Shown here piece after piece: positions 35,206 to 44,446 of a stretch of 64,000 bases of DNA (position 1 is its first letter; each line of letters begins with the position of its first letter). The position numbers and the translations under genes are program-made. The stretch comes from Glaciimonas sp. PCH181. Lineage in GTDB: Bacteria; Pseudomonadota; Gammaproteobacteria; Burkholderiales; Burkholderiaceae_D. Location of the stretch: contig NZ_PYFP01000001.1 of NCBI RefSeq assembly GCF_003056055.1, positions 992,001 to 1,056,000 on the forward strand, read 5' to 3'. The notes beneath the pieces were generated by a model. It was not told the DNA's origin, ran no database searches, and was given only the letters and a program-made list of their open reading frames with translations.

Positions 35206-35235
35206 CAATATATCTGACATATCAGATACTGTCAA
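35206..35235 (-). promoter_or_regulatory. Sigma-70 promoter with embedded MarR operator
   Basis: On the minus strand TTGACA is followed after exactly 17 bases by TATATT, a near-consensus promoter. The spacer holds the perfect palindrome TATCTGACATATCAGATA (35211-35228), so a bound repressor would block polymerase. It controls the MarR-efflux operon. Confidence 0.85.
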
Positions 35236-35649
35236 GGCAGATTATTGAATTTATTGGCTGTTATTAAAAGGTCAATAGGAGTTAAAAAATGTTCTTTCGG
35301 CCTTCTTGATGATCAGCAATCCGATCCATCCCCGCAAAGCTCAACGCTTTCCGGTGCTAAAGATGCGCCGCGCCGCTGGTCGCGGCACCTTCCTTCTTCG
35401 CGACGCAACCAACTGCAACACGCCACGACAAAACGGCCCGCAATTTCCTCGCATCTATTCATCTCGATGCAGCCGTTATATGGCTTGTTTGGAGGGCAAG
35501 CCATATCCAAGCTTGAGAAAAATTGACAACCAGGTTAATCAGGCCAGCCCCCAAGATTAACCGAAGCATTTTTATATGGCTTACTTTCAAAATATATACA
35601 GCTGAATAAACGGTGAGAAAAAAATCATCTATCCACAACACGAAGTTTT
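35236..35649. other. Gap with no clear gene
   Basis: Short frames occur on both strands but none has a ribosome site, domain or convincing composition. GC is raised in 35330-35450 as in coding relics. I cannot assign it. Confidence 0.35.
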
Positions 35650-36429
35650 CTAGAATGTTGTTGGTGCGGAGCCACCGTCGATCAAAATATTTTGCCCTGT
35701 GATAAAGCCCGAGAATGCACTACATAAAAACGTACAAACTGCACCGAACTCCTCTGGCCGCCCCCATCGACGCGCTGGATTTTCATCCACTCCGATCTTA
35801 AACTGCTCTTCAAAAGTTCGGTTGCTGGCTTCTGCTTTTACTTGCGTCATCACCTTCATGCGATCCGTATCAAAAGGCCCAGGAAGGAGATTATTGATCG
35901 TCACATTATGTTGCGAATACTCCGATGCAATTGTCGAAACGAACGCGGTGAGGCCTCCCCGTGCGCCATTAGCCAATGGATGTAACTGACTTGGCACACG
36001 CATACCCTTCGACGTAATGTTGATAATCCGGCCAAATCGACGTTCAACCATGCCGTCAATAGTTGCTTTAATGAGTTCGATGGGGGTTAGCATAAGTCCC
36101 TCAATGGCGGTCATCCACTCGTCACGATTAAAATTTCGAAAATCTCCTGGGGGAATGCCGCCCGCACCATTCACAAGAATATCTACAACCGGATTAGCAT
36201 TGACTGCCAGCAGACGGCCTGCCTCTGACGTAATATCAGTCGCCACCGTGGTGACCAATACCCCAGTCTCGTCGCGAATCATTTGAGCCGTTTCCTCAAG
36301 AATATTTTGGCGTCGCGCCACGATTGTCAGGTTAACTCCTTCTCGAGCTAACGCTAACGCCACAGCGCGCCCGAGTCCCTGACTAGCCGCGCAAACAAGC
36401 GCATGACGCCCTTTTATGTCTAAATTCAT
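35650..36429 (-). CDS. SDR-family oxidoreductase lacking the usual Tyr-Lys pair
   Basis: A 259-residue short-chain dehydrogenase/reductase. The cofactor site is modified (ALVCAASQGLGRAVALALA in place of TGxxxGxG) and NGAGG follows near 90. The catalytic Ser is in INITSKGM, but where YxxxK is expected the protein has LANGARGG, without Tyr or Lys. This SNGAR-like form defines a known side branch of SDRs whose reaction is uncertain. AGGAG precedes the ATG. It is the last of a minus-strand series with GST, nitroreductase, SMP-30 and VanA/VanB genes. It might still bind NAD(P) and act through another base, or be a non-catalytic partner. Confidence 0.85.
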   Translation of the reverse strand: MNLDIKGRHALVCAASQGLGRAVALALAREGVNLTIVARRQNILEETAQMIRDETGVLVTTVATDITSEAGRLLAVNANPVVDILVNGAGGIPPGDFRNFNRDEWMTAIEGLMLTPIELIKATIDGMVERRFGRIINITSKGMRVPSQLHPLANGARGGLTAFVSTIASEYSQHNVTINNLLPGPFDTDRMKVMTQVKAEASNRTFEEQFKIGVDENPARRWGRPEEFGAVCTFLCSAFSGFITGQNILIDGGSAPTTF

Positions 36430-36550
36430 TTATATACTCCTCTTAATGTTGATATAACTTTTTTCAAAATCCTGTTTCCCGACTTCGACGGATTCACAGA
36501 ATTTTGGTCGTTTGACCTTTAAAAAATGAAACTTTTTATTTCCGGCTAAA

Positions 36551-37252
36551 TTAAGAAGCCGCGGCCTTTACGGCTCCCGCACCATCGAATTTGACTTCAA
36601 GTCCGCGTGAAGCGAGCCACTCGGCGGCCTCTTCGTGGCGCCGCAAAACGCGTTGAACCGAAGGACGTTGCGACAAGGTCATGCTATGCCGTGCCAAATG
36701 TGGATAGGGTGAAGTATCGAAAGCGGTGCCCGCAACACGAAACCATATCCAGTTAATATAAACATCTACAATTGACCACTGATCTCCGTACCACCAAAGG
36801 CCCTTCGAAAGCCGCTCATCCATCAAGGCAAAATTTGGCCGCATGGCTTGTTCTGCCATCTGGAATACACGTGGTATTGCTTCGACGGTGTCACAGAAAA
36901 AATGTGGAATGCGCAACCTTGTCACAAGTCCATGCAGGGTCGATGCGCAGAATGCCAGGTCAGCGATGACAAGCGCGTTATCGAAGTTATTTTGATAGAC
37001 TGGCAGTAATTTTGCCTCTGGAAACTCACTCGAAAGCCAATGGAGGATCGCTACATTTTCCGTCAATACTTTGCCATCGACGACTAACAGAGGCACTCTT
37101 CCTTTAGGATTTAGAGCGAGGTATTGCGGTGACTGATGATCACCCCTCATAAAAGCGACAAGTTCTGTGTGATACTCGCAACCAATTTCTTCCAACGCGA
37201 TCATTGGAACGCGGGCACATGTGTTCGGAGCAAAATGCAGTGTAATGTCCAT
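36551..37252 (-). CDS. Glutathione S-transferase
   Basis: A 233-residue GST. The thioredoxin-like domain has the glutathione-binding NPKGRVPLLVVDGKVLTEN segment (cis-Pro in VPLL, then the ENVAI helix start), followed by the all-helical domain with SIVDVYINWIWF. Residue Cys12/Arg14 in PNTCARVP is placed like the catalytic Ser/Cys of bacterial GSTs. AGGAA precedes the ATG. It may open a glutathione-conjugated or ether-linked intermediate, or isomerise a ring-cleavage product, in the nearby aromatic pathway. A second GST and a glutathione reductase occur in the same region, which strengthens a glutathione link. Confidence 0.88.
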   Translation of the reverse strand: MDITLHFAPNTCARVPMIALEEIGCEYHTELVAFMRGDHQSPQYLALNPKGRVPLLVVDGKVLTENVAILHWLSSEFPEAKLLPVYQNNFDNALVIADLAFCASTLHGLVTRLRIPHFFCDTVEAIPRVFQMAEQAMRPNFALMDERLSKGLWWYGDQWSIVDVYINWIWFRVAGTAFDTSPYPHLARHSMTLSQRPSVQRVLRRHEEAAEWLASRGLEVKFDGAGAVKAAAS

Positions 37253-37524
37253 TTCAATTCCTAAAATTTCAGTTCCATTTGTACATGCGACACGATCACT
37301 AGCGCCGACAAAAAATCGCTAATGTTCGGCCGCGACGATGAATACTCCTCCAGTAAACTTTCGGTCGCTCTGGCTAAAATTTGACCTGGTTTAATATTCG
37401 AATGATGAATCCTGGCCATTCCTCAAGTTCCCATTTATCAATTTTTTTCGACGAAACGATCACACATTTTTCCCACTGAAAACAGTGCCAGCATCGGCAT
37501 AAATGAATGGGGGCTTTATATTGA

Positions 37525-38121
37525 TTACGCTTTGAATTTTCCTTCAAACGCGAATGCGGTTATCGGCATGCGCGTGCTCGGGGTTTCTCGGGCCTGGAGC
37601 GCTTCCGGCAGCATGGCTTTATCACCAATTTTTCCAACTGCGACAACGGCTTCAACGGTGAAACCGATGGGAATATCAAGTAACCGAACCGATTTCTCCT
37701 TATCGAAGCCGACCATCGCGTGCGCGTGCCATCCGGACAAACTTGCTTGCAGGGCTAAATAAGCCCAGGCTGAACCTGCGTCAAAGCTATGGGAGACTGC
37801 GGGTACTTCGTCCTTACCGCCCAGTGGCAAGAACGTGGCTTTGGAAACCACCACGATTAGCAAAGACGCGTTCTTCGCCCAATTTTGATTGAATTCGTTT
37901 AATAAACTAAGCAGGCTGTCCCAGTGTGCGGTGCCTCTGCGCGCGTACACGAAGCGCCATGGCTGCGAATTGTAAGAGGATGGCGCCCAGCGCGCGGCCT
38001 CCATAAAAGTATGCACAGTGGCTTCGGAAATATCTTCGTCGGCATACGCACGTGGTGACCAGCGATTCAGGAATTGTGGATCGATAGCATGATCAGCTAC
38101 GCGGGGCATAAATTGGGTCAT
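37525..38121 (-). CDS. Nitroreductase-family flavoprotein
   Basis: A 198-residue FMN-dependent nitroreductase-family protein. Signatures are the N-terminal RWSPRAYADEDI, EAARWAPSSYNSQPWRFVY (FMN phosphate contacts) and WAYLALQASLSGWHAHAMVG. Such enzymes reduce nitro groups, quinones or enones with NAD(P)H. GGAG precedes the ATG. It lies between the GST and the SMP-30 gene, separated by 270 and 225 bases, so it may have its own promoter. Its role in the region is unknown; quinone reduction is plausible. Confidence 0.9.
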   Translation of the reverse strand: MTQFMPRVADHAIDPQFLNRWSPRAYADEDISEATVHTFMEAARWAPSSYNSQPWRFVYARRGTAHWDSLLSLLNEFNQNWAKNASLLIVVVSKATFLPLGGKDEVPAVSHSFDAGSAWAYLALQASLSGWHAHAMVGFDKEKSVRLLDIPIGFTVEAVVAVGKIGDKAMLPEALQARETPSTRMPITAFAFEGKFKA

Positions 38122-38346
38122 TTTTAGAGCTCCAGATAAGATAATGTCATTAAGAATGCAATCGACCAGGGCACTTATACCGTGGCCGTTTTTAAAATAG
38201 TTGATGTCAGTCGACTACGTATTTCACCAGCGCAACGGCGTCGAATTGTGCGTAACATTTCGGCAAGACACCGCTGCTGCCACCCTTCTTTTCTTCGTGC
38301 TCGGTAAGCGCCGTCATTACTAACATTCAAAATCGAAAGATAAAAA

Positions 38347-39393
38347 TCACTCTTCCCAATGCGACATTGGCAATCCCGCGACAGGGCTGGTGAAATAAGG
38401 AATGGTATCGGTGCGCAACCCGCCAAGATAGACAGTTTTGAGATCCGGCCCGCCGAACGTGATGCTGGCCAGCCAGCGACACGTTTGACCACCCGTCGCC
38501 AGGAGTGTCTCAAGAGAGACGGGATTGCCGGTCGCAAATTCTGCCTCGAACTGCGCAGTGCGCACGGGATCTCCATCGGAAAATAGTTCTAGCAGCTCGC
38601 CTTCCGGTGTGATTGCCACGATCCTGTCGGCAAAGATCATCGTAGCCCAAAGATTTCCATAACTATCAAAAGCTATCCCGTCAATCACGCCATCACCTAA
38701 GTTGTCAGGTCCGTAAACCTCGCGATCAGTTAAAGAGCCGTCGGCCTGAACACGCAGGCGCGTCACTCGTTTGGCAGTCGTTTCCGCAACGTACAACCAT
38801 TCGTTATTCGCATCCATACGAATTTCGTTGGTGAAATGGAAGCTGTCCGCAACGACGCGCAGACCCTTCTCGTCAAGCAGAGCAATATAGCCGTCAGCCA
38901 GACCGGAGCAGATTGCATCACTCCATGGGTTTATCCGAGTGGACACAGTGATCCATATGCGATCCAGACTGTCTCGCAGGACAAAGTTGACTTTACCCAT
39001 CGGAAGACCGTTGATGCTGTCGCACAATATTTCACTGATACCATCGCGCGTCATGCGTTCCAGACGATCCGTTCCAAAATTTGCGATCAGAAGATCACCG
39101 TTTTTTGCAAATGCAAGGCCATTAGGCAATGTACCGGTCAAGAGACTGCTCTCTGGATTTTCGGCAAGATCGAAATGATTGTTGGCGCTTTGAACAACCA
39201 ACTCTTGATGACCGTCGGGCGCTATCTTGGTCACCCCTCCACGTGCGTCAGCGGCCCATAATGTGCCGTCACGTTCGGCAAGAATACACTCCGGCCGTTG
39301 AAGGTCTCGCCCAACAGTTTTTATCTTGGACTTGTCTACTTTCCAACCATTAAGGGGATTAACACCTTTATCTACGTTCATTTTTTTCACCAT
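38347..39393 (-). CDS. SMP-30/gluconolactonase-like lactonase
   Basis: A 348-residue beta-propeller of the SMP-30/LRE family. The metal-binding pattern is visible: Glu in RPECILAERDG, Asn in GTLPNGLAFAKNGDLLIANFG, a second Asn site in FTNEIRMDANNEWLYVAE and Asp in GDGVIDGIAFDSYGNLWAT. These enzymes open lactones with Ca or Zn. In aromatic breakdown they can act on lactones arising after ring cleavage. A second in-frame ATG lies 12 bases after the first, so the exact start is uncertain. A TTTTAAAC site shared with the VanB promoter lies upstream at about 39530. Confidence 0.88.
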   Translation of the reverse strand: MVKKMNVDKGVNPLNGWKVDKSKIKTVGRDLQRPECILAERDGTLWAADARGGVTKIAPDGHQELVVQSANNHFDLAENPESSLLTGTLPNGLAFAKNGDLLIANFGTDRLERMTRDGISEILCDSINGLPMGKVNFVLRDSLDRIWITVSTRINPWSDAICSGLADGYIALLDEKGLRVVADSFHFTNEIRMDANNEWLYVAETTAKRVTRLRVQADGSLTDREVYGPDNLGDGVIDGIAFDSYGNLWATMIFADRIVAITPEGELLELFSDGDPVRTAQFEAEFATGNPVSLETLLATGGQTCRWLASITFGGPDLKTVYLGGLRTDTIPYFTSPVAGLPMSHWEE

Positions 39394-39444
39394 AAATTTC
39401 TTTGTCCAGTATTCCCCAGGAGGGGGAGCCGGAACTTCGGTTCA

Positions 39445-39479
39445 GTTCCGCCAGCGGAATCCCTGGCGCTTGGCGGAAC
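39445..39479. repeat. Hairpin between Rieske and lactonase genes
   Basis: GTTCCGCCA (39445-39453) is perfectly complementary to TGGCGGAAC (39471-39479), with further pairing inside the loop. It lies between the stop of the Rieske gene and the start of the lactonase gene, both on the minus strand. It may end or attenuate read-through, or be a repeated extragenic palindrome. Confidence 0.55.
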
Positions 39480-39510
39480 CGTCGCTAAACTAACGTCGTA
39501 CCCATTTGTA

Positions 39511-39545
39511 TCGCAAGATTCGTGGACAAGTTTTAAACAGAAACG
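39511..39545. promoter_or_regulatory. Putative regulator site E (upstream of lactonase)
   Basis: CGTGGACAAGTTTTAAACAG at 39521-39540 is nearly the same as the stretch at 41908-41926 before the VanB gene. Both contain TTTAAAC, shared with the LysR blocks elsewhere. Confidence 0.4.
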
Positions 39546-39601
39546 ACTATGCGATTAGCCTGTTCTGCATCGTTTTATTTTCCTGCAACGTAACTACCGC
39601 G

Positions 39602-40687
39602 TCACAGCACCAATGACTCACGTGCCACAGTTTCAGGACGCATTTCGGCTCGGATAATTTTTTCAAACATGCGCCGCCCGGTCATGCAGACAACGTCGGC
39701 CTTAACCAGTACTTCGGATAGGCGACCTCCGTTTTTTTGAATCATTTGTTCAATATATTCCGTCGCCATCACGTCCTCGGCGCCCGTGGTTCGTCTGTTA
39801 TTGTCGAATATCTGACGCGACACGGCAGGATCATCGCTCCATGACTGACCACTAGCGAAGAAGTAATGGGCGCAGTGATGGGTCGCAGGCGTTATACCGT
39901 GCAATACGCGAAGAGAACCTAAGGGTTTGCCCTGCGTCCCATCTTCATTTCTTGGTAAAAAGATTTGGGTGCCACCGACATGCAGACACGGAAGAAACAA
40001 TTTGAGTCCTTGAATACGATCAACCTTGCCGGTGTATTTCAGCATTTCTGAGAAATATTGAGGAATGTTGACATCACGCTGGGTGTAGAGGCTCGAAATC
40101 CAATTTTCGCCGGTTTCGATGGCAGGCACGGTATTTTGCTCGCCACCGCCGGCACCGATATTCGGCATATGGAGATAGCCGATGTGCGTAAGATCAAAGA
40201 GATTGTCGTGTAGCAGCATATAGCGTCCAGAAACAAGGGTATAGCCGCCGATAGCCATTAAGTGCTCATTTGCACTAACGCCCAATTCCTCCTCAGTAGG
40301 AATTAAGCGCGTGTCGGCTAGTGTCGGGTCGCCCATCCAAATCCATAGCCATTTCCATTGTTCTACCAGCGGATAGGATTTAACTTTGCATGCTTGTGGA
40401 ATAGCCAGTTGAGTCGGGATCCCGGCACAGTTTCCATCAGGTTGGAAAGTGATGCCATGATACCCGCACTGAATGTTGTCTCCCGCCACACGACTTTTAC
40501 CTAACGGAAAGCCGCGATGCGGACACCGCCCTTCCAACGCAACAGCCTCCCCGTTTTCTTTGCGATAAAGGGCAATTGGTTCCTCCAGGATCCATCGCTC
40601 CATCGGCTCCCGACTCACCTCGTCGGACCAGGCCGCGATATACCACTGGTTTTTGGCGGCAAATAGTCCATCTGATAAAGGATACAT
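39602..40687 (-). CDS. Rieske aromatic oxygenase, VanA type
   Basis: A 361-residue oxygenase component. The Rieske [2Fe-2S] ligands are C55-P-H57 and C74-G-Y-H77. The mononuclear iron site is visible near 160-173 (HDNLFDLTHIGYLH). The architecture is that of vanillate O-demethylase and related ring-hydroxylating or demethylating enzymes. The start is the ATG at 40687 with GGAGA seven bases before; the ATG 24 bases upstream lacks a site. It receives electrons from the VanB-type reductase encoded 100 bases upstream. Substrate options include methoxylated aromatics or other aromatic acids; the sequence does not decide. Confidence 0.92.
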   Translation of the reverse strand: MYPLSDGLFAAKNQWYIAAWSDEVSREPMERWILEEPIALYRKENGEAVALEGRCPHRGFPLGKSRVAGDNIQCGYHGITFQPDGNCAGIPTQLAIPQACKVKSYPLVEQWKWLWIWMGDPTLADTRLIPTEEELGVSANEHLMAIGGYTLVSGRYMLLHDNLFDLTHIGYLHMPNIGAGGGEQNTVPAIETGENWISSLYTQRDVNIPQYFSEMLKYTGKVDRIQGLKLFLPCLHVGGTQIFLPRNEDGTQGKPLGSLRVLHGITPATHHCAHYFFASGQSWSDDPAVSRQIFDNNRRTTGAEDVMATEYIEQMIQKNGGRLSEVLVKADVVCMTGRRMFEKIIRAEMRPETVARESLVL

Positions 40688-40787
40688 TTTTTGCGTCTCC
40701 GTAGATTGCATTAATGAAAATTATGCGCAAGTCCGATTTGACTCTGCATTTCTTTTTAAAAATCCCATGCTGATCAATAGCAAATTT

Positions 40788-41765
40788 TTAGATATCAAGC
40801 ACCAGCACCGGGCTTTTGGAACGCGAGCAACAGGGCGTGAACTGGTCGTTACGCGCGCGTTCATCGGCCATGAGAAACATGTCACGATGGTCTGGCTCCC
40901 CTTCCAGAATTTTGGTCAGACATGAGCCACAAACGCCTTGTTCGCACGATGACGAAATGTTGATACCGTTGGCGGCAAGTACTTGAAGTACGGATTGATC
41001 GGAAGGGATCAGGTATTCCCGACCGGTACTTGCGAGCTTGACCGTAAATTGTTCTGATGCAACCTCTTGATCGGAGTGTTCGGGCAATCTTGCATTAAAA
41101 AATTCACGATGCAAATGGCTGTTAGGCCAACCGATGTTAGATGCCGCGTTCAAGACAGCATCAATGAAACCAGGTGGACCGCAAACATAAATATGTGTGT
41201 CTTTAGTTTGCGATTGAATGATTTTCTCAAGGTCGGCAGGAGGTTGCTCTGGCTCGTCGTTGAAATGAATGCGCGCTTTCGCGGAAAATCCAGATTGATC
41301 TATCCGATTTAAAAACGCCGTACGACTTCTGCTCCTGGTGAAATAATGAAATTCGAAATCCGAAACACTGTTCGCCAGTCTTTCAGCCATACACAATATG
41401 GGTGTGATACCGATACCCCCGCCCATCAACAGGCTAGAGTGATTTCCCGGATGCAAAGCGAAGTGATTTCGAGGTTCGCTGATTTCTATAAAGTCACCTG
41501 CCTGTATATGTTCGTGCATATGCATGGAACCTCCACGCGATGATGCTTCTTTTAAAACTGCGATCTGGTACTGATGCTGTTCTATCGGGTTGTTACACAG
41601 CGAATATTGCCGAACCAGTCCGTCCTTAATAAAGACGTCAATATGCGAACCTGCACTGAAAGAAGGAAGCTGGTCGCCGTCAGGTTCAACCAGATAAAAT
41701 GAACATACATCTTCTGCTTCGACGTCTTTTGCTTGAACTTTAACGCGCATTTTGACTTCCTTCAT
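40788..41765 (-). CDS. VanB-type ferredoxin reductase
   Basis: A 325-residue reductase with three parts in order: flavin-binding domain (QYSLCNNP), NAD-binding domain (GGGIGITPILCMAE and YVCGPPGFIDAVL) and a C-terminal plant-type [2Fe-2S] ferredoxin (SSCEQGVCGSCLTKILEG). This is the phthalate dioxygenase reductase/VanB layout. It passes electrons from NADH to the Rieske oxygenase gene immediately downstream. Two starts, at 41765 and 15 bases later, both have a ribosome site. Site F with TTTTAAAC lies about 140 bases upstream. Confidence 0.93.
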   Translation of the reverse strand: MKEVKMRVKVQAKDVEAEDVCSFYLVEPDGDQLPSFSAGSHIDVFIKDGLVRQYSLCNNPIEQHQYQIAVLKEASSRGGSMHMHEHIQAGDFIEISEPRNHFALHPGNHSSLLMGGGIGITPILCMAERLANSVSDFEFHYFTRSRSRTAFLNRIDQSGFSAKARIHFNDEPEQPPADLEKIIQSQTKDTHIYVCGPPGFIDAVLNAASNIGWPNSHLHREFFNARLPEHSDQEVASEQFTVKLASTGREYLIPSDQSVLQVLAANGINISSSCEQGVCGSCLTKILEGEPDHRDMFLMADERARNDQFTPCCSRSKSPVLVLDI

Positions 41766-41904
41766 TTAACTTTCCTGCCCTGGGGATTTGATGTCGACAA
41801 CAGTGGAACCGACGTTGCCGATGTTGTCCCCAAATGCACTTCACTCCATGACTCACTTTTCACGGACGCACACTTCCTATCAGAGGAAAAATCCCCGACG
41901 GCAG

Positions 41905-41935
41905 ATGCGTAGATAAGTTTTAAACATAGTTAGCG
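41905..41935. promoter_or_regulatory. Putative regulator site F (upstream of VanB)
   Basis: ATGCGTAGATAAGTTTTAAA at 41905-41924 matches site E (39518 onward) in about 17 of 20 positions. It lies in the 212-base space before the VanB-VanA genes, where nothing else was seen. Confidence 0.4.
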
Positions 41936-41977
41936 CAGAAAATTTCAAACATTTTCTACTCTCAAAAATATGTCCAC

Positions 41978-44446
41978 TCACGTTGTTCGCCTTAACACAG
42001 GAACCTCAGATACTTTTTCAAAAGTCGTGGCAGGCGCCGTCAAGGTAGCCTTTTTGCCGCGTAAATTACTGGTAGAAGGCTTGAGCAGAAAATGTGCGAG
42101 CGCTGGCAGTAATACCATTGCACCAACCATATTCCACAGGAACATGAAGGCAAGCAATAAACCCATGTCTGCCTGGAACTTGATGGGACTGGCAACCCAG
42201 GTAATCACGCCTATAGCCAGCGTCACGCCAGTCAACATGACGACTTTACCGGTGAACAGCAAGGCACGGTAGTAGGCCTCGGACAAGCTCATCCCTTCAC
42301 GCATACGTGCCAGCATCACCGACAAGATGTAGAGCGCATAATCCACACCGATGCCCACTCCGAGCGCAATCACTGGCAGCATGGCCACCTTGACTCCCAT
42401 TCCAAGCGCTACCATCAGGGCCTCTGCCAGCACAGAAGTAAGCATCAGCGGCACCACGGCAACGACCACCGCACGCCATGAGCGAAACGTAATGAAGCAA
42501 AGTATGATCACTGCACCATAGACCAGAAATAACATTTCATGCCATGCCTGTTTTACGACAATGTTGGTAGCCGTTTCAATGCCGGCGTTCCCCGCCGCCA
42601 GCAGAAATTGAACGTCCTTAGTATTGTTTGCAGCGGAAAATTCTTCAACCCGGTTCGCAACACGGGCGAGCGTATCGGCCTTGTGATCCTTGAGATAAAC
42701 ATACATGGTGAGCAGTCCGCACGAATCATTGTAAAGACCGCGCGGCGCCCCGGCTGTGACGGTGTTTAGCATGTCCTGGTTTTGCACAAGGTCATACCAC
42801 TTCGGGTTGCCTTCGTTTAGGCCCGTTAATACCCGACGATTCAAAAGAGCCAGTGTATTCGTCGATTCCACGCCCTCAAGTTGACGCAGCTCCCATTCAA
42901 GTGCATCAACCCGCATCAACACATCATAGGAAGAGCAACCACCATTATCCGGCGTCTTAACCATGACCGCAAAGACATCGCTGCTGGCGCCATAGTTCGC
43001 GTTCATGAATGCTACGCTTTGGTTGTAGCGCGAGTCAGGTCGTAGTTCGGGTGCTCCAGGATCTAAATCACCAATCTTCAGATTCAGACTCATGGCAAAT
43101 CCCGCCACTCCAAGTATTCCGCTCACAACGACTGCAACCGTCGCCCATTTGCGTTGCGTGAAAAGATCGAGAAAGCACCACATGGGATGCTTGCCCTCAC
43201 CTGACATCTCGGCACTCTCCGCGCGCAGACTTCGTGCTGCAGCCTTGGCACTTACGCCGGTGTACGAAAGTAGAATCGGCAGCAGAATGAGATTGGTAAA
43301 AATGAGAACGGCTACCCCGATACTGGCCGCGATTGCGAGTTCCTGTATGACTTGAATATGAATCACCAATAGCACCGCGAATCCCACTGCATCGGCCAGC
43401 AGCGCCGTCAGGCCCGCTAAAAAAAGTCGTCGGAATGTGTAGCGTGCGGCGACCAGCCTGTGCGTGCCTCGTCCGACGTCTTGCATGATCCCGTTCATCT
43501 TTTGCGCACCATGACTCATGCCAATGGCAAATACCAGAAACGGCACCAACATCGAGTAAGGATCCAATGCATACCCTAACGTCGGCAAAAGTCCCAATTG
43601 CCATACCACAGCAATCAACGAACTGACTACAACCAAAGCCGTGCTGCGTATACAGCGGGTGTACCAATACACCATACCGGCCGCAATGGCGATGGCGATC
43701 CCAAAAAATAGCAGAATCTGCTTCAATCCGTCGATCAGATCGCCGACAAGCTTGGCGAAGCCGGTAATCTGAATATTGACGTTTTCCGCTTGATATTTAG
43801 TACGAATTTTTTCAAGGTCGGAGGATAACTTGACATAGTCGATTGGCTTGCCTTGCGCACCCTTATCAAGCAGAGGAACGTAGAGAGCACTCGATTTGGC
43901 GTTCAACGAAACGATCTGCCCAATTTCGCCCGAACGGGCAATGTTGGCGTTCAGCTTCGCCAGGCTTTTGGAGGAGCCATCGTAGTCTTCGGGAATGACC
44001 GGCCCGCCTTCAAGGCCCTCTTCAGTGACACCTACCCATCGTGTATTTGGCGTCCACAGAGACTTCATGAACGGACGATCCACACCGGGAAGTAAAAATA
44101 CTTGATCGTTTATCTTGCGCAACGTATCCAGATAGGTTGCGTCGTAGATCGACCCTCGCTTATTTTCAACGGTGATGCGCACGGCGTTACCAAGTCCACT
44201 CAGCTCTTTTTTATACGTTAGATAATTAACGATATAAGGGTGGCCGGTCGGTATCGTCTTTTCGAAACTTGCGTTGAGACGCAGTTTGCTTGCTTGAAAG
44301 CCGAGTAATGCGGTGACGATGATGCACAGAAAAATGACGATCAGTCGATGATTAAATAACAGTCGCTCGACGATGGTCCCCGATTGTTTGTCAAAATCAT
44401 CCAGATTCTGAACAATTGGTTGCCTTGGATTGCTTGACGGTATCAC
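41978..44446 (-). CDS. RND/MMPL-family transporter
   Basis: An 822-residue RND-superfamily protein with two repeats, each a membrane helix, a large periplasmic loop and five helices. Typical segments are LIVIFLCIIVTALLGFQAS at the start, DPYSMLVPFLVFAIGMSHGA in helix 4 of repeat 1 and MLPVIALGVGIGVDYALYIL in repeat 2. It is the hydrophobe-transporter type found with DUF1329 and DUF1302 proteins, not the drug-efflux AcrB type. The GTG start overlaps the previous stop (GTGA) after GGAG. It probably moves a hydrophobic substrate between membranes together with the three envelope proteins encoded upstream. Confidence 0.9.
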   Translation of the reverse strand: MIPSSNPRQPIVQNLDDFDKQSGTIVERLLFNHRLIVIFLCIIVTALLGFQASKLRLNASFEKTIPTGHPYIVNYLTYKKELSGLGNAVRITVENKRGSIYDATYLDTLRKINDQVFLLPGVDRPFMKSLWTPNTRWVGVTEEGLEGGPVIPEDYDGSSKSLAKLNANIARSGEIGQIVSLNAKSSALYVPLLDKGAQGKPIDYVKLSSDLEKIRTKYQAENVNIQITGFAKLVGDLIDGLKQILLFFGIAIAIAAGMVYWYTRCIRSTALVVVSSLIAVVWQLGLLPTLGYALDPYSMLVPFLVFAIGMSHGAQKMNGIMQDVGRGTHRLVAARYTFRRLFLAGLTALLADAVGFAVLLVIHIQVIQELAIAASIGVAVLIFTNLILLPILLSYTGVSAKAAARSLRAESAEMSGEGKHPMWCFLDLFTQRKWATVAVVVSGILGVAGFAMSLNLKIGDLDPGAPELRPDSRYNQSVAFMNANYGASSDVFAVMVKTPDNGGCSSYDVLMRVDALEWELRQLEGVESTNTLALLNRRVLTGLNEGNPKWYDLVQNQDMLNTVTAGAPRGLYNDSCGLLTMYVYLKDHKADTLARVANRVEEFSAANNTKDVQFLLAAGNAGIETATNIVVKQAWHEMLFLVYGAVIILCFITFRSWRAVVVAVVPLMLTSVLAEALMVALGMGVKVAMLPVIALGVGIGVDYALYILSVMLARMREGMSLSEAYYRALLFTGKVVMLTGVTLAIGVITWVASPIKFQADMGLLLAFMFLWNMVGAMVLLPALAHFLLKPSTSNLRGKKATLTAPATTFEKVSEVPVLRRTT

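Noticed and set aside
38175..38576. 133-codon minus-strand frame overlapping the SMP-30 gene
   Set aside because: It overlaps the 3' end of the lactonase in another frame, is Arg-rich and has no ribosome site.
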